A stretch of DNA of 64,000 nt from Lathyrus oleraceus (taxonomy: Eukaryota; Streptophyta; Magnoliopsida; Fabales; Fabaceae), in the NCBI RefSeq assembly GCF_024323335.1, contig NC_066579.1, positions 358,546,665 to 358,610,664 of the forward strand, given 5' to 3'. Under the pieces are notes generated by a model, which ran no database searches, was not told the origin of the DNA, and saw only the letters and a list, made by a program, of their open reading frames with translations. Position numbers and translations under genes: made by a program. Shown here piece by piece: positions 58,527 through 64,000 of this stretch. Position 1 is the first letter of the stretch. The number at the start of each line of letters is the position of its first letter.

Positions 58527-59519
58527 ATGCCTGCTTTTCCAGAAGAACCACTTCTCGCACCAAACCCAGATCGCTTCTGTATGTTCCCAATTCAATACCC
58601 TAAAATCTGGGAAATGTACAAAAAAGCTGAAGCTTCTTTCTGGACTGCAGAAGAAGTCGATCTCTCACAAGATCTTCAACACTGGAAATCCCTAACCGAC
58701 GATGAACGCCACTTCATCTCGCACATTCTTGCCTTCTTTGCTGCCTCCGATGGCATCGTCTTGGAGAATCTCGCCGGAAGATTCATGAAAGAAATTCAAG
58801 TTTCAGAAGCACGCGCTTTCTACGGTTTCCAGATCGCGATCGAGAATATTCACTCCGAGATGTATAGTCTCCTCATTGAAACTTACATCAACGATAGCAC
58901 CGAGAAGAATCGGTTGTTTCACGCCATTGATACTATTCCTTGCATTGCTAAGAAAGCTGAATGGGCGTTGAAATGGATCGATTCGTCTGATTCGTTTGCT
59001 GAACGAATCCTTGCTTTTGCTTGTGTTGAAGGTATATTTTTCTCTGGAAGTTTCTGTGCAATTTTCTGGCTTAAAAAACGTGGTTTAATGCCTGGGTTAA
59101 CTTTTTCAAACGAGCTTATTTCGCGCGACGAAGGTCTTCATTGTGATTTTGCTTGTTTGATTTATTCGCTTTTGAGGAAGAAACTGAGCGAGGAACGCGT
59201 GAAGATGATTGTGCGGGATGCAGTTGAAATTGAGAAAGAGTTTATTTGCGACGCGCTTCCTTGTGCTTTGGTTGGGATGAATGGGGATTTGATGAGTAAG
59301 TATATTGAGTTTGTTGCGGATAGATTGTTGTGTGAAGTTGGGTGTGGGAAAGTTTATAACGCTGAGAATCCTTTTGATTGGATGGAATTGATTTCGCTTC
59401 AAGGGAAAACTAACTTTTTTGAGAAGCGCGTTGGGGAGTATCAGAAAGCTTCTGTTATGAATAGCTTAAATGGTAATGGTGCTGCTGAACATGTCTTCAA
59501 CATGGATGAAGATTTTTAG
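58527..59519 (+). CDS. TSO2: Ribonucleoside-diphosphate reductase small subunit (R2), 330 aa
   Basis: R2 holds the di-iron/tyrosyl radical that lets the R1 subunit reduce ribonucleotides to deoxyribonucleotides in the cytosol; it is needed for S phase and DNA repair. One exon, start [20 protein letters not shown]. By position the iron ligands are Asp75 (AASDGIV), Glu106 and His109 (IENIHSEMY), Glu168 (CVEGIFFSG), Glu202 and His205 ([10 protein letters not shown]), and the radical Tyr is Tyr113. Spacings agree with the mammalian enzyme apart from one missing residue between His109 and Glu168. The C-terminal FNMDEDF is the R1-docking tail. Length, intronless structure and wording match Arabidopsis TSO2 more than RNR2A as I recall them. 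It looks fully functional. Confidence 0.95.
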   Translation: MPAFPEEPLLAPNPDRFCMFPIQYPKIWEMYKKAEASFWTAEEVDLSQDLQHWKSLTDDERHFISHILAFFAASDGIVLENLAGRFMKEIQVSEARAFYGFQIAIENIHSEMYSLLIETYINDSTEKNRLFHAIDTIPCIAKKAEWALKWIDSSDSFAERILAFACVEGIFFSGSFCAIFWLKKRGLMPGLTFSNELISRDEGLHCDFACLIYSLLRKKLSEERVKMIVRDAVEIEKEFICDALPCALVGMNGDLMSKYIEFVADRLLCEVGCGKVYNAENPFDWMELISLQGKTNFFEKRVGEYQKASVMNSLNGNGAAEHVFNMDEDF

Positions 59520-59999
59520 TTTTATAAAATGTATTACTACTACATTATTACAATATCTTATTAGTGGTGTTCTTATTCATTCCCTAGTCAATTAATAGTA
59601 TTATTTCTAGTTCTAAATGGCACTTCTTTTGGAGAAGTGCACTGGGTATCCACTTGATACAAATATTACTATGAGTATTAATATATTTATAATTTTATTT
59701 TCATTTTAGATAATTATTTAACATGTATAAACAAGTGTTAAAATATCAACAAATAAAATAAAACCAATTCCATGCTTACAAGTCTAAAATAAAATTCATA
59801 AAGTAATTTTAAAATTCATTGTAAAATATACATCTATTTATTATATATTATATAAAATTAAATGCATAAAAGTAATTATGAAAAGTCATTGTCAAAAAAA
59901 AGTTGTATGAAGAAGTTGAGATAGCAAATAAAGAATCAATCGAAAACACTTATAAAGAGTGTGCAAAGTCTCGTCTAAATGAAGTTCCTCTAATTCTAG
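59520..59999. other. TSO2-like 3' flank, nothing else recognised
   Basis: AT-rich sequence with the probable 3' UTR of the reductase gene. No further gene or repeat is supported. Confidence 0.4.
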
Positions 60000-60503
60000 G
60001 TATTGCATTATATGGGTCATCTAGTTTGTGGTGTTGGCGACATTTATGGAGTTGTCTTCCTCATTATTTGTGTTGGTAATGAATATTGTTGTGTCCTAGC
60101 TTATTGGTGCTAGTAAGCATTGATAAGAGATTTGTCTGGGCATTATGCTATTTATTTCTAAGAATTTGAAATATTTAACTAAGTCTTGTACTTTCTTGAG
60201 GTATTTGATGAGTTGGGTCTCCTTCTTCTTATAGTTGTCATACATTGTAAAAGGCTTCATATTTAGCTTGTTATTGTTGAGGTATTTGATGAGTTGTACT
60301 CATTTCTTTGGCGGAAGCTATTGCAAATTACTTCATGCTCTGATATTTGAAGCACTCATTTCTTTGGCAAAGTTCATCCCAACGATGAAGGCTTCATATT
60401 TAGCTTGTTATTGTTGGATCTAAATTCAAAACTTAAGGATTTCTCTACGAGAACGTTGTTTGGGCCTTTTATTACCACCACACCACTTTCCTTCTTGGAT
60501 AAG

Positions 60504-60538
<35 letters not shown>

Positions 60539-61450
60539 TACACATATATCAATCACTAGTGTAATGAACCTTCACTTTGTTGTATTTACACCACTTGTCG
60601 GGTTTGGATCCCATTGTCTCTATCTTGGGACTGGCGAAGGAGGGATGTCATGGATGTGGAAGAACTCGTGCTAGATCTTCTCTTGGCAAGTGGTTAAGGG
60701 CATGAAGTTATTGGTGGGCCTTCCACAACATTTGAAAGCCACCTTATCCCTCACAAGCGAGGTGCAATGGCTTCTGCATTGCTGCTACGATGAATCACAT
60801 CTACTTGAGGCACACTCTTTGACGTCCTTGGATTTCTTATCTACATTTCTCTCCCCTTTAATGTAACATTCGGCTTGTGCGATGATTTCACTTATGGAGG
60901 TGGAGGTCTTATGGCAAGAGACTCATTGAAATGCTTGGCTCTTAAACCATTTTAGAATGCTCCTACAAATATCTTATGGTTTGGATGTATCACTTTGATG
61001 GTCGCCTTCTTGAAATAGGATAAGTACTCCTCACTAACTCGGAGAGTCCATGACGGAAACTAAACAAGGTAGTGGTAGAAATCTTTTGTTGCTTACTCAT
61101 TGAGAACTGATAGACTAGTTTCCTCGAGAAGTCTTGATAATTGGTTACTAAAAGTCGGGGGAGGTTCATGAATCACCTCAGAGACGCTTCTTTGAAAATG
61201 CTTGATAAGAGTTTGCACTTCAAGGAGTCAAAGATTCCTATGATTACCATATGAGTATTGATGACGACAATGTGTTCCCAGAGGTCACTCTTTCCATCAA
61301 ACTTCACCTATGATTGTGGTTTGAAGTTTTGTAATGCTAGAGTGTCTTAAATCTCGTCTAAGAGACGCTAGGGGTCCAGAACTTCATCTTCGATATGGAA
61401 ATATTCATGATATCGCACTTGAAGGGTCGAAATGTTCGACTCCAAAGAAT
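60000..61450 (-). pseudogene. Decayed Tat-clade Ty3/gypsy remnant: gag and second RNase H
   Basis: Reading leftwards on the minus strand, a gag piece gives VKFDGKSDLWEHIVVINTHM (about 61320), SLKCKLLSSIFKEASLR and NYQDFSRKLVYQFS (about 61140), ending with IIAQAECYIKGERN near 60870. After a gap come GVVVIKGPNNVLVEKSLSFE (about 60470), YEAFIVGMNFAKEMSASNIR (about 60380) and LIKYLKKVQDL (about 60200), pieces of the second RNase H typical of the clade. The AFIVGM segment region is locally duplicated (60240-60290 and 60380-60415). Protease, RT and RNase H between gag and this domain are missing. Many stops; dead. Confidence 0.65.
60506..60545. repeat. (CT)n(CA)n compound microsatellite
   Basis: About ten CT units followed by about eight CA units. 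It lies where the decayed gag and RNase H pieces of the retroelement meet. Confidence 0.9.
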
Positions 61451-61944
61451 GGTTGAAACAACTCAACTCTTCCATAATAACTCACATTTCTCCTAAGACC
61501 TCATTGTCACTATAGTCGATGCGACTAATTGTGGTGGCACCTCATCTACCACCTGTTGGTAAGATGGACATATAATATACATGGATTTGAGTCGAACAAT
61601 CCAAACCATAGTTGGGAGACCCAAGATCGCGCCTACTTGATTCTTCCATCGACCATTTCACAACTCCTTAGGGTTGCTTTGATCCTAAGATACTCCTCTC
61701 AAGGTCCAATAAAGTTATCTCAATCCAATGATATATACTACATTTTTTCTTCAATGTGGAATATAACACATTTCACACAAAAAAAAATTACAATTAATGT
61801 TAGCGCAAAACATGTGTTTTTTTACTTGATATATGTGGTAGATTTGACAAATGTTCTTCAATCGCTTTTTCTTTTTTATATATACAGGAAAATTTTCGAA
61901 GATTTGGGAGTAAATTTTTTATAAAAAAAATATAAAACTTTTGA
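61451..61944. other. Intergenic, nothing recognised
   Basis: Open reading is possible for 131 codons on the plus strand (61529-61924), but the translation is rich in aromatic and hydrophobic residues without any domain and is best taken as chance. Confidence 0.4.
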
Positions 61945-62078
61945 AATGTAAATCATAATGATAAAATTAAAAAGATTAATTACTATGCATTGTTGAAATA
62001 TAAAAAAATTTATACTGCATCATTATCATCCGTTTGCATCATTTTATAGGTGGTTAAAATAAAAAATTAAACTTCTCT

Positions 62079-62154
<76 letters not shown>

Positions 62155-62260
62155 TGACTGTAAAATCCTTTTAAAGTATTGACTCATTTCAATTAAATTA
62201 TTGAGAGAATATATAAGTGGAAGGGGCATCTGGATATTTAGTAAAAAAAGAAAACCCACG
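61945..62260 (-). repeat. MITE-like repeat, copy 2, containing an (AT)n microsatellite
   Basis: On the minus strand, GGATTTTACAGTCAATTAA, then an AT run of about 69 bases (62083-62151), then AACCACCTATAAAATGATGC and AAACGGATGATAATGATG match copy 1 at 57617-57790 in order. The AT run sits where copy 1 has TCTTAGATGTTAGATATT, so it expanded inside the repeat. Confidence 0.4.
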
Positions 62261-62460
62261 GAAAGCCCATTGTTTTTTTAAAACCAAATCCCATTAGTTA
62301 TTATATCAACCATGACTCGATAACAGGTTGGAATCTCAATCCGTCGCGTCGTTTACTTTGCATATCTTCCTTCCCCGTTCTCGTGCTTTCCCTACTGTAA
62401 CAAACAACAACGTTAACAAACTGTCACACACTCTGTTTTTCCACAAACCTTAAACCCACC

Positions 62461-63673
62461 ATGACGGAATCAACAAAATCTCCCTCAGGTATTAAGACTA
62501 CCATCACTTTCTTACGTATTTTCGACCATTCATGGCTTGATTTTCATTTTCAACGTCTTTAATATATTGTATGCATACTAGTGTATGTGTGTTGAAGTTA
62601 TGGAAATTATAAGATTACTTTGTCATTGTTTTTTATGCATTTGATTAAAGAAGCAAAAAGACCCAATTTGGTTGAAAGAGCAAAGGAAGAATTTGAGGCT
62701 ATATTGCATCCTCATAAGTCTTCAAGCCATCATCACAGGGAAACTCATGGATTGAATAGTGATATTGACCAGAATACCTTGTTGGATGATGTCAAGGCTC
62801 CAAATGTATTTGAAAGAGCCAAGGAGGAGTTTCAAGCCATTGCTCAAGTCTTCCATCATAATAATAAGGAGGCAAACCATAAACAAGAAATCTCAAGCTC
62901 TTCATCAGGTATATATCTTACTTTGTGAGAGTGCTTTATGTAGTTACTGATTCTAACTCTCCAATCTGAAATCAATAACAAAAATGATGTAATGTTCGCC
63001 GACCAATCTCAGATAGATAGCGCAGATTGACTAATGTGTATGACTCTGCCTTTTCTACTGCAGTAGATTTAGGTAGATCCTTTGAAGTAATGTTTGTCAT
63101 TAGGTCACTTCAATTTTATGAATTGGTTATCTTGTTTACGTATACCATAAGATCTGCTTCTTTGATTCGTGTTTTGATTCGTCCATGACGGATAGGCAAA
63201 ACCCCTCAATAATGCCCGACATATGGTGCTGCTATATTGGCATATTGGGGGCGGCCATCCTTTATATATTTGGCCATGGCAGAGAGCATAAAATCCGTCA
63301 CTGCCATGGCCTATATTTTGATGATACTGCTTATTAATTGTAATTATATAGGAGCGAAAATGATATTTTAAGAACTAAATTGAAGATTTATTCTTATAAT
63401 TTGTCAACTTTTGATATATGGCATTTTCTGTTGACAGAAACAAAAGCTAAGGAGGGCAACATATTTCTAAAAGCTAAGGCAGAGATTAAATCTGTGATAC
63501 ATCATCTTGATAAATCAAAACAGCATCATCATGATAAAGAAACTCATGGAATGAATGATGATATCGATGAGAATACTCCTATAAACGAAGTTAAGGCACC
63601 AAATGTCTTTGAGAGAGTAAAAGAAGAATTTGAAGCTGTTTTACAAGCAATGCACCCTAAGAAAGAAAGTTGA
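62461..63673 (+). CDS. Unknown plant protein, 3 exons, 173 aa, made of two duplicated units
   Basis: Exons 62461-62488, 62651-62908 and 63438-63673 join in frame to 522 bases with GT-AG introns, each interrupting a codon after its first base. The protein starts MTESTKSPS and has no signal peptide or membrane segment. Exons 2 and 3 encode the same plan: an amphipathic helix (PNLVERAKEEFEAIL; NIFLKAKAEIKSVI), a His-rich linker with ETHG then DID-NT (HHHRETHGLNSDIDQNT; HDKETHGMNDDIDENT), and a second helix (APNVFERAKEEFQAI; APNVFERVKEEFEAV). It is highly charged and probably soluble. I recognise it as a conserved plant sequence type but know no function. Codon start is chosen because it gives the first ATG in frame with the conserved part. 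Confidence 0.8.
63272..63311. repeat. Perfect inverted repeat in the last intron of the unknown gene
   Basis: GGCCATGGCAG (63272-63282) and CTGCCATGGCC (63301-63311) form an 11-bp stem with an 18-base loop. The neighbouring GGGGGCGGCCATCC words suggest the remains of a MITE. Confidence 0.55.
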
Positions 63674-64000
63674 CTATCTTTCATCCCCAACAATGGAATG
63701 GTGTTGAATTGAGTTTTGATTGGGATGAGTGTTATGTACATGTGATAATCAGTAAACATATGCTTATATATTTCTGTACTGATATATCTATATGATTGTT
63801 CTATTCTTCCAAACCCCTTTTGTGCATGTAAGTTTTGATTCATACAAGCATTACATTGAAACATTGCTCTGCATGATTGATTGGTTTTATCAGTGATGCT
63901 AGTGAAACTCACCTCTTAGTCATTCAAAGTTTCTAAAATTCTGTTTTTAAATTCTGCACTTCTCATTGAAACTATAGTTCTATATTCTGAAGAATCAAAC
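63674..64000 (+). other. 3' flank of the unknown gene
   Basis: AT-rich, presumably the 3' UTR and following spacer. Nothing else is supported up to the window edge. Confidence 0.4.

Noticed and set aside
61529..61924. Open frame of 131 codons on the plus strand
   Set aside because: Hydrophobic and aromatic composition without motif, in AT-rich intergenic DNA, no promoter or relatives recognised.
62461..63673. Late-embryogenesis-abundant protein assignment for the unknown gene
   Set aside because: Charged amphipathic helices recall LEA proteins, but the repeats lack the 11-residue LEA motif and the ETHG linker is unlike them.

Overview
This window is plant nuclear DNA, most likely from a legume of the Fabeae tribe (pea, vetch, lentil, Lathyrus). 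The reasons are a Ogre-type Ty3/gypsy element with a roughly 6-kb LTR, further Tat-clade elements sharing one primer binding site, and three ordinary plant genes set in dense, nested transposons. The tribe assignment is inferred from the repeat content; no species marker was seen.

Layout. 1-8427: an internally deleted Ogre-like element on the minus strand, with integrase tail, leader, primer binding site and a complete 6069-bp LTR, inserted into an older LTR (8428-9121). 9122-11751: LTR fragments of several families with short tandem repeats. 11752-25586: a complete but decayed Tat-clade Ty3/gypsy element (target duplication GATTG). Its gag-pol is broken, and it carries an antisense plant-mobile-domain (PMD) gene with its own promoter-like region. 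25759-32013: a three-gene Mutator-like element (MULE) with ~252-bp terminal inverted repeats, a minus-strand transposase, a plus-strand PMD gene and a small plus-strand ORF, all decayed.

32544-37765: lycopene epsilon-cyclase (LCYE/LUT2). Eleven exons can be joined in frame to 535 codons, with a G-box upstream. 38601-57176: a young Ty1/copia element (identical 208-bp LTRs, target duplication GTCCT) split inside its integrase by a very young Ogre/Tat-type element (40738-54822, target duplication ATGCC). The inner element has nearly intact gag, protease and pol, a putative Ogre-type intron and a 3' region holding an array of hairpins whose stems co-vary. 58527-59519: an intronless ribonucleotide reductase small subunit (TSO2-like). 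60000-61450: a decayed Tat-clade remnant. 62461-63673: a three-exon gene of unknown function made by duplication of one exon.

How the parts relate. The host genes are independent: LCYE commits lycopene to the alpha-carotene/lutein branch in plastids, and the TSO2-like protein supplies dNTPs for S phase. The elements date one another. The inner Ogre-like insertion is youngest (about five LTR substitutions by eye), it lies inside the copia element (no LTR differences), and the Tat element at 11752-25586 is much older (about 40-45 LTR substitutions in ~830 bp). The most unusual signals are the co-varying hairpin array at 51793-52436, the antisense PMD gene with bZIP-type promoter motifs at 20290-24617, and a GGCGCC/AATTGG motif repeated in the MULE ends and its central divergent promoter.
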